Below, piece after piece: positions 1 to 6,166 of a stretch of DNA of 7,325 bases (position 1 is its first letter; each line of letters opens with the position of its first letter). The stretch is from Deltaproteobacteria bacterium (GTDB taxonomy: Bacteria; UBA10199; JACPAL01; JACOUP01), in assembly GCA_030649435.1 (NCBI GenBank), contig JAUSKE010000022.1, forward strand, positions 1 to 7,325, given 5' to 3'. Below the pieces are notes generated by a model. That model was not told the DNA's origin. It searched no databases and saw only the letters and a list, made by a program, of their open reading frames with translations. Both the position numbers and the translations under genes were made by a program.

Positions 1-447
1 GTCGTAGATCGTGACCTTTTCGTTCACCAGTTGCATCAGGTCCTTGTCACCGGTGACGATCACCGTTTTCAATTTTCGACGCTCCATCTTTTTGGCGACG
101 GTACCGATCACATCGTCCGCCTCGTAATTCGGGACCTCCAATACCGGGATGTTCAGCGCCCGAACAATTTTTCGAAAGTAGGGAAACTGTGGCACCAGAT
201 CTGCCGGTGGCTCGGCCCTGTTTGCCTTGTAGGCGGGGTATTTTTCATTTCGAAACGTTTTTCGGGCGACATCAAAGACACAAGCCAGGTGGTCCGGTTT
301 TTCTTCGCGGATTAATTTCAGCAACATCGAGGTAAAACCGTAGAGGGCGTTGGTCGGTAACCCTTTGGAGTTGGAGAGTGGTCGAACGGCGTAGTAGGCT
401 CGAAAGATGTAACCGGAGGCATCGAGAAGGTAGAGAGTTTCCGTCAC
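1..447 (-). CDS. polA: DNA polymerase I, N-terminal 5'-3' exonuclease domain (partial, runs off left edge)
   Basis: The first 149 residues are visible and match the 5'-3' exonuclease (flap nuclease) domain of DNA polymerase I, which removes RNA primers and flaps in replication and repair. Metal-binding acidic residues are in the expected order: Asp9 in LLDASGYIFRAYYA, Asp59 in VFD, the block NYEADD (Glu109, Asp111, Asp112) and VTGDKDLMQLV (Asp134, Asp136). YPAYKANR at 70-77 is also a family signature. The chosen start is GTG at 447, which puts the first conserved strand (TLYLLDASG) a few residues in, as in known PolA. This GTG overlaps the hemB stop (GTGA), suggesting translational coupling; a weak GGCGG lies about 10 nt upstream. 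The polymerase part is outside the window, so a stand-alone exonuclease of the same family cannot be excluded, but PolA is the more likely call. Confidence 0.93.
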   Translation of the reverse strand, partial: MTETLYLLDASGYIFRAYYAVRPLSNSKGLPTNALYGFTSMLLKLIREEKPDHLACVFDVARKTFRNEKYPAYKANRAEPPADLVPQFPYFRKIVRALNIPVLEVPNYEADDVIGTVAKKMERRKLKTVIVTGDKDLMQLVNEKVTIYD

Positions 448-1406
448 AAAAGTTTTGCCGCCTCTTTGGCAAAGTAAGTAATGATGAGGTCGGCCCCGGC
501 GCGGCGGATCGCCACAAGCGATTCCATCATGATTGCTTTTTCATCCAGCCACCCTTTGGCGCTGGCTGCCTTGATCATCGCGTACTCTCCGGAAACTTGG
601 TACGCCGCCACCGGCAGTTTGACCGCGGCTCGGACCGCACGGATCAGGTCGAGCGATGGGAGTGCCGGTTTCACCATAATAATATCGGCCCCTTCTTTAA
701 CATCCAGCTCCGCCTCACGGATCGCCTCGCGCGAGTTCGCCGAATCCATCTGGTAGGTTTTTCGGTCTCCAAATTTTGGGGCAGAGCCAGCGGCCTCACG
801 AAACGGGCCGTAAAAAGAAGAGGCCTGCTTGACCGCATACGAAAGGATCGGCGTTTCGGAAAAACCGGCCTGATCCAGTTTTTGCCGGATCGCCGCGACC
901 CGCCCATCCATCATGTCGGAGGGGGCGACCATATCGGCGCCGGCGATTGCGTGAGAAAGGGCGGTTTGGGCGAGGAGCTTTAAACTTTTGTCGTTATTGA
1001 TTTTATTTTTTTCAACGATGCCGCAATGCCCATGACTCATGTACTCACAGAGACAGACGTCGGTGATCACCATCAACCGCGGCACTTTGGACTTGATCGC
1101 CCGAACGGCCCGTTGGACGATCCCATCTTTGGCGTATGCTCCGCTTGCTCGTTCATCCTTCTTTTTTGGAATACCGAAAAGAATCACTGCCGGGATGCCG
1201 AGCCGAAAGACCTCTCTCGCCTCTTTGACGACTTCGGTAACGGTATGTTGGCGAACCCCTGGCATCGAACGGACCGGACCGCTCTTTCCCTCAGTGACAA
1301 AGAGGGGCAAAATCAGTCGCCCCGGCGTAAGCTCGATCTCACGGACCATTTTACGAATTTCGTGACGGGAACGAAGGCGTCGTGGACGTTCGTGTGGAAA
1401 AGGCAT
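444..1406 (-). CDS. hemB: Delta-aminolevulinic acid dehydratase (porphobilinogen synthase)
   Basis: Cytoplasmic enzyme of tetrapyrrole synthesis that condenses two 5-aminolevulinate molecules into porphobilinogen. The 320-residue length is normal. The N-terminus MPFPHERPRRLR is a typical HemB start. The metal site DVCLCEYMSHGHCG contains Cys118, Cys120 and Cys128, the three-cysteine zinc-dependent version rather than the Asp-rich magnesium type. The two active-site lysines are Lys193 (SYAVKQASSFYGPFR) and the Schiff-base Lys246 (IIMVKPALPSLD). The C-terminal half keeps PVAAYQVSGEYAMI and the ALIG-like ending AGADLIITYFAKEAAKLL. The ATG at 1406 has only a weak ribosome site (TTTAGG just upstream). 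It lies 43 nt after gene D and overlaps the polA start by 4 nt (GTGA). The linkage to polA looks like a simple housekeeping operon; I see no functional link to the accessory genes upstream. Confidence 0.97.
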   Translation of the reverse strand: MPFPHERPRRLRSRHEIRKMVREIELTPGRLILPLFVTEGKSGPVRSMPGVRQHTVTEVVKEAREVFRLGIPAVILFGIPKKKDERASGAYAKDGIVQRAVRAIKSKVPRLMVITDVCLCEYMSHGHCGIVEKNKINNDKSLKLLAQTALSHAIAGADMVAPSDMMDGRVAAIRQKLDQAGFSETPILSYAVKQASSFYGPFREAAGSAPKFGDRKTYQMDSANSREAIREAELDVKEGADIIMVKPALPSLDLIRAVRAAVKLPVAAYQVSGEYAMIKAASAKGWLDEKAIMMESLVAIRRAGADLIITYFAKEAAKLL

Positions 1407-1414
1407 GGCCTAAA

Positions 1415-1442
1415 GACTCTCGTGAAAAACAGACGAGAAGTC
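1415..1442 (-). other. Imperfect stem-loop between gene D and hemB
   Basis: In the leftward transcript GACTTCTCGT (1442-1433) can pair with ACGAGAGTC (1423-1415), leaving one bulged T and a 9-nt loop rich in T. It occupies most of the 43-nt gap between the stop of gene D and the ATG of hemB and ends just before hemB's weak ribosome site. Only three T follow the stem, so it is a poor intrinsic terminator. It could be a partial terminator, an RNA processing site, or a structure affecting hemB translation. Pairing is seen; any role is a guess. Confidence 0.3.
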
Positions 1443-1449
1443 AACTCTC

Positions 1450-1626
1450 TTAGGGAAGGAGGAGAGGACGACGGGCTGGTGGAAGGGATTCCAGGGGGAC
1501 TGGCTCAACAGGGACTTCCGGCAGGTCAAACAGAAGAAGAGCTCCTCGTGCCGGGACAGAGAGGAGTTCATCCCCCCCTCCCTGCGGGCCTTTCGGTTTG
1601 GTTGGGGCTGAAGCGCGATAACTGAT
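1450..1626 (-). other. Shared C-terminal tag module, copy in gene D
   Basis: Codes for the last 58 residues of gene D. It begins with ISYRASAP, continues with GGDELLSVPARGALLLFD and ends ESLPPARRPLLLP at the stop codon. A Gly-rich linker (GGPKGGGSGGTSGG) precedes it. The blocks DELL, ALLLF and SLP line up with the copy in gene B (DDVLL, ALLF, SLP). Confidence 0.8.
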
Positions 1627-3366
1627 GCCACCCGATGTTCCACCCGAACCGCCCCCTTTGGGGCCGCCGCGTGGCGGCTTTTTTTCGCCGATCAAGGCGC
1701 GCCATCTTCGAATATCGGCTTGCAGCCTGGGGCGAACCACTTTTAGTTCGGTGGCCATCGCCTCGGCAAATTTGATGGCGAATCGGACCGCCGGATAAAT
1801 CCCTTCCGCCCCACCACTCTGCGCATTGGTCGCCAGCAATTGGTAAAGGTCTCTAGCCGCACTGGGGTCGACGGTAATCACCTCACGCCAGGCCCGGACG
1901 GCGGCGTCGAAATAATCGGCATGATTCATGAGCGGTGCAATCCTGGAACGGGTAACCATGGCGTTATCGGGAGAAAGATGGGCAACCGTATTTCGGTAAA
2001 GCCTGATCGCCTCAATCCACCGGTTGGCCAAAGCCAGGTCTTGAATTGTTTCGCTACGGTTCTGATCAAAGTCTCGCTCTACTTGGGTTCTTGAAACTCC
2101 CGATTCCGTTTCCCGTGTTGAGACCAGCTCTCGCAATTCATTCAAGGTGCTGACCGCCTCGTCGTACCGTTCCAACCGGTCCAACAGTTCGATCCGTTTT
2201 TGGTAAAGCATCACGTACGAAGAACGGACCAAAGTTCGTTGTTTGAGTCGATGGGCAATCAGTTCTTTTGCTTGGTTGGTCAGAGCCAATGCCGCTTCGG
2301 GGTTGTTGGTACCGATGGCATCAACGGCCGCAATTAAAATCCCCAGGTGATTCGGATTTTTCCCCAAGGCTTCTTGGATCAATCGGTTGGCGTCGCGATT
2401 ATTGCCGGCATGGGCCCGGAGCCCCGCCCTAAAGACCATCAAGGCTGGGTCTTCCGGAAAAAATGTACCAAGATTAATGACCCGCATCGACCCAATGGCG
2501 GCATCCTGAGTTTGGGTCATCACCGGATTGATCAGAAGACGATCGAGTGGGACGTCAAAACCATCTTCGGTCATCTCACGGGCAGAGAGGTAATAATCAG
2601 CAGGCAGAAATGTCCCGCTCGTCGGGTCGAAGAGGACTCGTTCCCCCGATTCGAGTCGGAGGGAGACGAGGACGTGCCGTTCCGGCTGCACAAGGGTTAA
2701 CGGGAGGCCGATCGCCATGGCGAAATCCATCATGATGACAGCAGACGGGTAGCAGCCCCCGTCATCCTGTGTCGCTCTTCCCAAGGCAAAGGCGATCAGG
2801 TGGGCTGGTTGCATACTGCGGAGTTGCAAAGGCCTATACATTCTTTGAAATGCCGCGGCCACCTGTTGGAGCCGGATCAAATTGTTGATATCAGCGATCG
2901 TGAGTTCGTCGAGGTTGGCCAACGGGGGGACTGGTAGACCCGGGTTGGTGGCGATAGCGATGAACATCCTCGCAAGCTCCCTCTTATTCTGTTCAAGCGT
3001 AATCTTTTCAGGTCTGACGAAACGGGAGAGCAATCTTTTTTTCTCTTTCGCGATTAAATTTTGTGCGAGTTCACTATCCCGATCACTGTAGGTTGACCCA
3101 TTGACGACCCTCTCTTCGGCGAGGATTGTTGGAATAATCTCTCCCGCATCAAGGTGACGACGGACTGCCTTAAGAGAAGCAACATCCCCCCGGAGCATCC
3201 CTTCAATCGCATCATCTAGGCTAAGAGATTCGGGGCCGGTGTAGGTTGATCTTGCAGTTACGTCCGGTGGGGTGTCGATCGTACCGGCAGCAGGAAGAGA
3301 TCGTTTACCGGCGGCGAGCAGGCTTTGATAAATAAGGCCTGTGGCTGAAAGTCCGGCGATCGCCAT
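1450..3366 (-). CDS. Gene D: SirB1-like transglutaminase-fold domain + TPR-like helices + shared C-terminal tag
   Basis: A 638-residue protein. Residues about 1-20 are mildly hydrophobic but lack a basic start, so this is not a convincing signal peptide. Residues about 165-255 resemble the SirB1/Transglut_core2 version of the transglutaminase-like fold: DDGGCYPSAV with Cys205, AIGLPLTLV, ERHVLVSL with His231, and VLFDPTSG with Asp247, a plausible Cys-His-Asp triad. Its substrate is unknown; in this superfamily such domains may be peptidases, acyl transferases or non-catalytic. Residues about 305-505 form helical pairs that look like TPR repeats (for example DPALMVFRAGLRAHAGNNRD and YFDAAVRAWREVITVDPS), suggesting protein binding. 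A Gly-rich linker (562-580) leads to ISYRAS at 581-586 and the end RRPLLLP. The gene starts 6 nt after the stop of gene C with no visible ribosome site, so it probably depends on translational coupling. It lacks the core domain of A-C and shares only the tag with them. Confidence 0.88.
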   Translation of the reverse strand: MAIAGLSATGLIYQSLLAAGKRSLPAAGTIDTPPDVTARSTYTGPESLSLDDAIEGMLRGDVASLKAVRRHLDAGEIIPTILAEERVVNGSTYSDRDSELAQNLIAKEKKRLLSRFVRPEKITLEQNKRELARMFIAIATNPGLPVPPLANLDELTIADINNLIRLQQVAAAFQRMYRPLQLRSMQPAHLIAFALGRATQDDGGCYPSAVIMMDFAMAIGLPLTLVQPERHVLVSLRLESGERVLFDPTSGTFLPADYYLSAREMTEDGFDVPLDRLLINPVMTQTQDAAIGSMRVINLGTFFPEDPALMVFRAGLRAHAGNNRDANRLIQEALGKNPNHLGILIAAVDAIGTNNPEAALALTNQAKELIAHRLKQRTLVRSSYVMLYQKRIELLDRLERYDEAVSTLNELRELVSTRETESGVSRTQVERDFDQNRSETIQDLALANRWIEAIRLYRNTVAHLSPDNAMVTRSRIAPLMNHADYFDAAVRAWREVITVDPSAARDLYQLLATNAQSGGAEGIYPAVRFAIKFAEAMATELKVVRPRLQADIRRWRALIGEKKPPRGGPKGGGSGGTSGGISYRASAPTKPKGPQGGGDELLSVPARGALLLFDLPEVPVEPVPLESLPPARRPLLLP

Positions 3367-3372
3367 AATTTT

Positions 3373-3579
3373 TTAGGGCAAGAATAGTGGAGGACGCCTG
3401 ACAGCGGGAGGGAGATCGATTCGGGGGAGCTCATTTTCTCCGGCCCCTCCGACATGGTCCGCGAAGCTGTTGGGATTGGTAGAAAAATCTCGCCGGAAGT
3501 CTCCGGGGCCTTCAAAAACAAGCTCCCCCGAATCGACGAGACTGGATCGGATCCTCCGCGCTGACGAACGATAGCTGAT
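3373..3579 (-). other. Shared C-terminal tag module, copy in gene C
   Basis: Codes for the last 68 residues of gene C. It starts ISYRSSARR and ends IDLPPAVRRPPLFLP. The middle carries an insertion relative to the other copies (an Asn/Phe-rich stretch and GGAGENE), and only SGELVF hints at the DELL block. Both ends of the module are well kept. Confidence 0.72.
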
Positions 3580-4635
3580 TGCCGCCGCTCCTCCTGCTGG
3601 AGGAGGTGACGCCGGGGTTGGTGGTGTGCCAGCACTAGTTGGTGCTGTGGGGGAAGGATCGGATCCCGTTTGTGCTGGGCCTTTATAAAATGTGAGAGAA
3701 GGGAGAGGGGCTCTGCGGACTGCCTGTCGTACCTTTTCAAGAGCGGCGTTGTGGTCCCTTGTTTCACGATCGAATCGGTCACCGGCCGTCTCTCCTCCAA
3801 CAATAAAGGAAAGAACACCCAAGGTTATTTGGGAACCGGTCGGAGCGGTTGGCGGTTGAGGGAGTGGATTTCTTTCGAAGTAAAGATCGGTGAAAAAATC
3901 GACCACCGCCTGCTCTGCAGCTGCATACGGTGCAGGGTTACTAGGGTTACTAAAGAGGGTAAATTCTCCAGGCTGTCTGTGTCCACCGTTACTTGTGAAT
4001 ACCACTCTCTCAAAATTTCCGTTCAGATAGGTCGCATTCAGCCAAAAATAACTATCCCCATCCTTAAAAATGAGCCATTGGACCTGGACCCTTTGAGCCG
4101 TTGGGGTTTGTGTACCGAAGGGTCTACCGGGTGGCTCGCTAGAAGGGGCCTTGTAGATAACAGACCTAAGGATTACCCGCCAGGCGTCACGCAGTTGATA
4201 ACTGTATAACTCTTCAGGGGAAAGGTCGGGTGAGTTTCGCCCCGACAATTGGGGTGGTTGTAAAAAAGAAGGGATTGATGCGGTAGTGACCCTAGCAGAA
4301 GTTTTGGTAGGAGCGGTCAGTGCCTTCAAGGCATCGCTTGCCTTGCGTATCGCCTCTGCCACCCCCGGTCGGTGTTGTTCAGGGCTCGTTGAAAGACGGT
4401 CCAGGATATTGGCCAGATCTGCCAGTTCGGTTACACCAATCCCGTCGGAACCTCGCCCCGCGACAAGACGATCGAGTGCCGTTTTGGCACGCCCAATGGC
4501 AGCTTTCGTTACTGTAGGACGGGGAGAAACCCCCGGTTTTGGAACATCCGGTGTATCCCCATCCCTCCTAAAATAGAGGCCAGCCGCCTCGTTTAAGGCC
4601 CTGACATCGGCGGCGGTAATTTTTTCTTTGGCCAT
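3373..4635 (-). CDS. Gene C: helical N-domain + WLxFxDG/ATY core + shared C-terminal tag, function unknown
   Basis: A 420-residue protein I do not recognise; it is clearly a paralogue of gene B. Residues about 43-110 form a helical, Ala/Leu-rich region matching gene B (RAKTALDRLVAGRGS against RANQALSLLARGQGS, and DALKALTAP against RALRGLTDP). The core runs from about 143 to 318: LRDAWRVILRSVIY, then VQWLIFKDGD (185-194), LNATYLNGNF (199-208), AVVDFFTDLYF (243-253), and GGETAGDRFDRE (280-291). A Pro/Ser/Thr/Ala-rich linker (about 318-350) leads to ISYRSS at 353-358; the tag is 68 residues long, the most divergent of the four, and ends RRPPLFLP. There is no signal peptide or membrane segment. 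The ATG at 4635 follows a GGAG about 6 nt upstream and lies 48 nt after the gene B stop. The gap carries the recurrent leader element. No catalytic residues stand out, so a binding or structural role is more likely than an enzyme, but this is inference. Confidence 0.87.
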   Translation of the reverse strand: MAKEKITAADVRALNEAAGLYFRRDGDTPDVPKPGVSPRPTVTKAAIGRAKTALDRLVAGRGSDGIGVTELADLANILDRLSTSPEQHRPGVAEAIRKASDALKALTAPTKTSARVTTASIPSFLQPPQLSGRNSPDLSPEELYSYQLRDAWRVILRSVIYKAPSSEPPGRPFGTQTPTAQRVQVQWLIFKDGDSYFWLNATYLNGNFERVVFTSNGGHRQPGEFTLFSNPSNPAPYAAAEQAVVDFFTDLYFERNPLPQPPTAPTGSQITLGVLSFIVGGETAGDRFDRETRDHNAALEKVRQAVRRAPLPSLTFYKGPAQTGSDPSPTAPTSAGTPPTPASPPPAGGAAAISYRSSARRIRSSLVDSGELVFEGPGDFRRDFSTNPNSFADHVGGAGENELPRIDLPPAVRRPPLFLP

Positions 4636-4666
4636 AAAATACTCCGATTCATCGGCCCGCTGGGAA

Positions 4667-4683
4667 AGAGGTTGCTATTTTTT
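4667..4683 (-). promoter_or_regulatory. Recurrent leader element upstream of gene C
   Basis: The plus strand reads AGAGG-TTGC-TA-TTTTTT; in the transcribed sense it is AAAAAATAGCAACCTCT. It abuts the stop codon of gene B, with 31 nt between it and the ATG of gene C. It is the same element seen upstream of genes A and B at nearly the same distance. It could be an internal promoter part, a regulator site, or an RNA leader motif. Confidence 0.55.
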
Positions 4684-4866
4684 CTAAGGGAGCAGGGGAC
4701 GACTGGCCGCACGAGGGAGTGATTTTGCAGGAACCACGTCAACCGCCCCATCCTGAAGAGTTCGAACCTCAAATAGTAGCGCCCCTCCTTGTGCCGGGTC
4801 GGCGAGAAGAACATCATCACCAGTCACTACTTGGCGCGGTGCCGTCGGGGAACCGCGATATTGAAT
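4684..4866 (-). other. Shared C-terminal tag module, copy in gene B
   Basis: Codes for the last 60 residues of gene B. It starts IQYRGSPTAP, continues GDDVLLADPAQGGALLFE and ends AKSLPRAASRPLLP. It is the closest match to the gene D copy, although the two proteins are otherwise unrelated. Confidence 0.8.
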
Positions 4867-5931
4867 TGCCGAAGTTTGTTGGCCTCCCCCTGTGGAGACT
4901 GGCGGAAACTCACCGCTGGATGTGGTCGGTGTGCTACCGGTATCGGACCCGCCCGGGGCACGACCGGTGGGAGCCGGACGGTAAAGAGAAAGGGAAACGG
5001 TTGCTCCACGGCTTGCGTTGGCACGGGCCTTTTCTAAGGCTCGTTCGTAAGCCGCCATTTCACGCCGGAACCGTTGGCCTGCCGTTTCGCCACGTAACCC
5101 GAAAACGGAAGTGAATCCTTCCTCAACCACCTGCCGTAAGGTTGGGGGAATGGGAGCGGTCGGGAGCGGGTGGGCTTGTAAATAACGACCGAGGAAGAAG
5201 CCGACGAGGCCTTCTTCTAGATCCCGATAAACTGTTTCAGCATCTGCGGATAATGGAGGGAGTTCCGCCCCATCGTTTATCTCTCCCCTTGTTCCAATTA
5301 AATTGAGCCAGCCTTCTTGAAATCGTCCATCCTTGTAAGTGGCCTCGACAACAACCCGGGTCTCTCCATCATTAAAGAGGAGCCAGCTCAGGGTGTGATT
5401 CTGTTCTGTACCGGTAACTTTAAAGGCAAATTGAGCCGCACCGCTGGTGGCAGGATCGATGATATCCCGTAAAGTCCTGCGCCAAGAAGTGCGTAGAAGC
5501 CAAGTGTAGATGGCTGGGGGGGAGGCCTCGAGTCCTGGCCATTCAGCTGTGTGCAGAAAAGCTGGAGATGAACTTCTGGCGACAACCGGTGGGACAATGG
5601 AGGGATCGGTCAAACCCCGGAGTGCCCTTTGGGCCGATTGAAGGGCGGCCGCGGCGTTGGTGTCATGTCTGACTTCTGGAGAGTCGTTCAGATGGAGGAA
5701 TGTCCGTTGCAGAGCAGCCCTCTGGGCTTCGCTCATCTGAGAGCCCTGACCACGGGCAAGCAGACTCAATGCCTGATTGGCCCTGTGGAGGGTCTCTCGG
5801 GTGAAATCACCCTGACCCGGCTCACGCAATGGGGACCGGCTTCTCTCATCCCTCACCCTAACAAGATACTGAGAGGCCGCAGTTAGAAGGGAGGCCTGTT
5901 CTCTGGTGGTGATCTGTCCGGTATTTGCCAT
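4684..5931 (-). CDS. Gene B: helical N-domain + WLxFxDG/ATY core + shared C-terminal tag, function unknown
   Basis: A 415-residue protein of unknown function, paralogous to gene C over its whole length. Counted from ATG 5931: helical region about 43-110; core 140-320 with LLRTSWRRTLRDIID, LSWLLFNDGE (181-190), VEATYKDGRF (195-204), GLVGFFLGRYL (241-251) and RGETAGQRFRRE (280-291, the same residue numbers as in gene C); a Ser/Thr/Gly/Pro linker about 319-354; then IQYRGS at 356-361 and the end SLPRAASRPLLP. There is no signal peptide or membrane helix. The reading frame stays open upstream to 6231, but that part overlaps the end of gene A and has no counterpart in gene C. The start at 5931 (MANTGQITTRE) aligns with gene C (MAKEKITAAD) and puts the leader element at the same distance as in its neighbours. 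ATG 5943 is the alternative; neither has a strong ribosome site. Confidence 0.86.
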   Translation of the reverse strand: MANTGQITTREQASLLTAASQYLVRVRDERSRSPLREPGQGDFTRETLHRANQALSLLARGQGSQMSEAQRAALQRTFLHLNDSPEVRHDTNAAAALQSAQRALRGLTDPSIVPPVVARSSSPAFLHTAEWPGLEASPPAIYTWLLRTSWRRTLRDIIDPATSGAAQFAFKVTGTEQNHTLSWLLFNDGETRVVVEATYKDGRFQEGWLNLIGTRGEINDGAELPPLSADAETVYRDLEEGLVGFFLGRYLQAHPLPTAPIPPTLRQVVEEGFTSVFGLRGETAGQRFRREMAAYERALEKARANASRGATVSLSLYRPAPTGRAPGGSDTGSTPTTSSGEFPPVSTGGGQQTSAIQYRGSPTAPRQVVTGDDVLLADPAQGGALLFEVRTLQDGAVDVVPAKSLPRAASRPLLP

Positions 5932-5958
5932 GTTGGCCGCCATTATCGTAGCGTCCCA

Positions 5959-5979
5959 AGAGGGGTTGCTAGTTTTTTT
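5959..5979 (-). promoter_or_regulatory. Recurrent leader element upstream of gene B
   Basis: The plus strand reads AGAGG-GG-TTGC-TAG followed by seven T; in the transcribed sense it is an A7 tract, CTA, GCAACCCC, TCT. It begins just after the stop codon of gene A, and 27 nt separate it from the preferred ATG of gene B at 5931. CATAAT (5985-5980), overlapping the gene A stop codon, resembles a -10 box just before the A-tract, which would allow an internal promoter; no convincing -35 was seen. Confidence 0.55.
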
Positions 5980-5980
5980 A

Positions 5981-6166
5981 TTATGGGAGAATCGGGGTAC
6001 TTGGCTGGGGAAGGGATCTGGGGGCTGCTTCAACCGGAAAAACTGCCTTGGCACCGATGATCCCGGCAGGGGTGAGGAGCATCGGCAGGCCCAAGACCTC
6101 TGGGAGGAGGAGTCCATCATCGGTAACCGCCCCCACCCGAGCTGGCTCACTCCAGCGGTAGGAGAG
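5981..6166 (-). other. Shared C-terminal tag module, copy in gene A
   Basis: Codes for the last 61 residues of gene A. It starts LSYRWSEPAR, continues TDDGLLLPEVLGLPMLL and ends RSLPQPSTPILP. The Arg before the final Pro-Leu block is replaced (STPILP), but the opening motif, the DD-LLL block and SLP are retained. Confidence 0.77.

Noticed and set aside
378..1625. Long plus-strand open frames opposite hemB and the end of gene D
   Set aside because: They are antisense to clear coding sequence, are rich in Arg/His/Gly as shadows usually are, and match no family.
3670..5114. Plus-strand open frames opposite genes B and C
   Set aside because: Genes B and C are supported by paralogy to each other; the opposite-strand frames show no mutual similarity and no ribosome sites worth noting.
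1450..6166. Known C-terminal sorting signals (LPXTG, PEP-CTERM, MYXO-CTERM, GlyGly-CTERM)
   Set aside because: The tails have no hydrophobic transmembrane helix and no terminal basic cluster, and the signature motifs are missing. The LP near the end is not followed by xTG.
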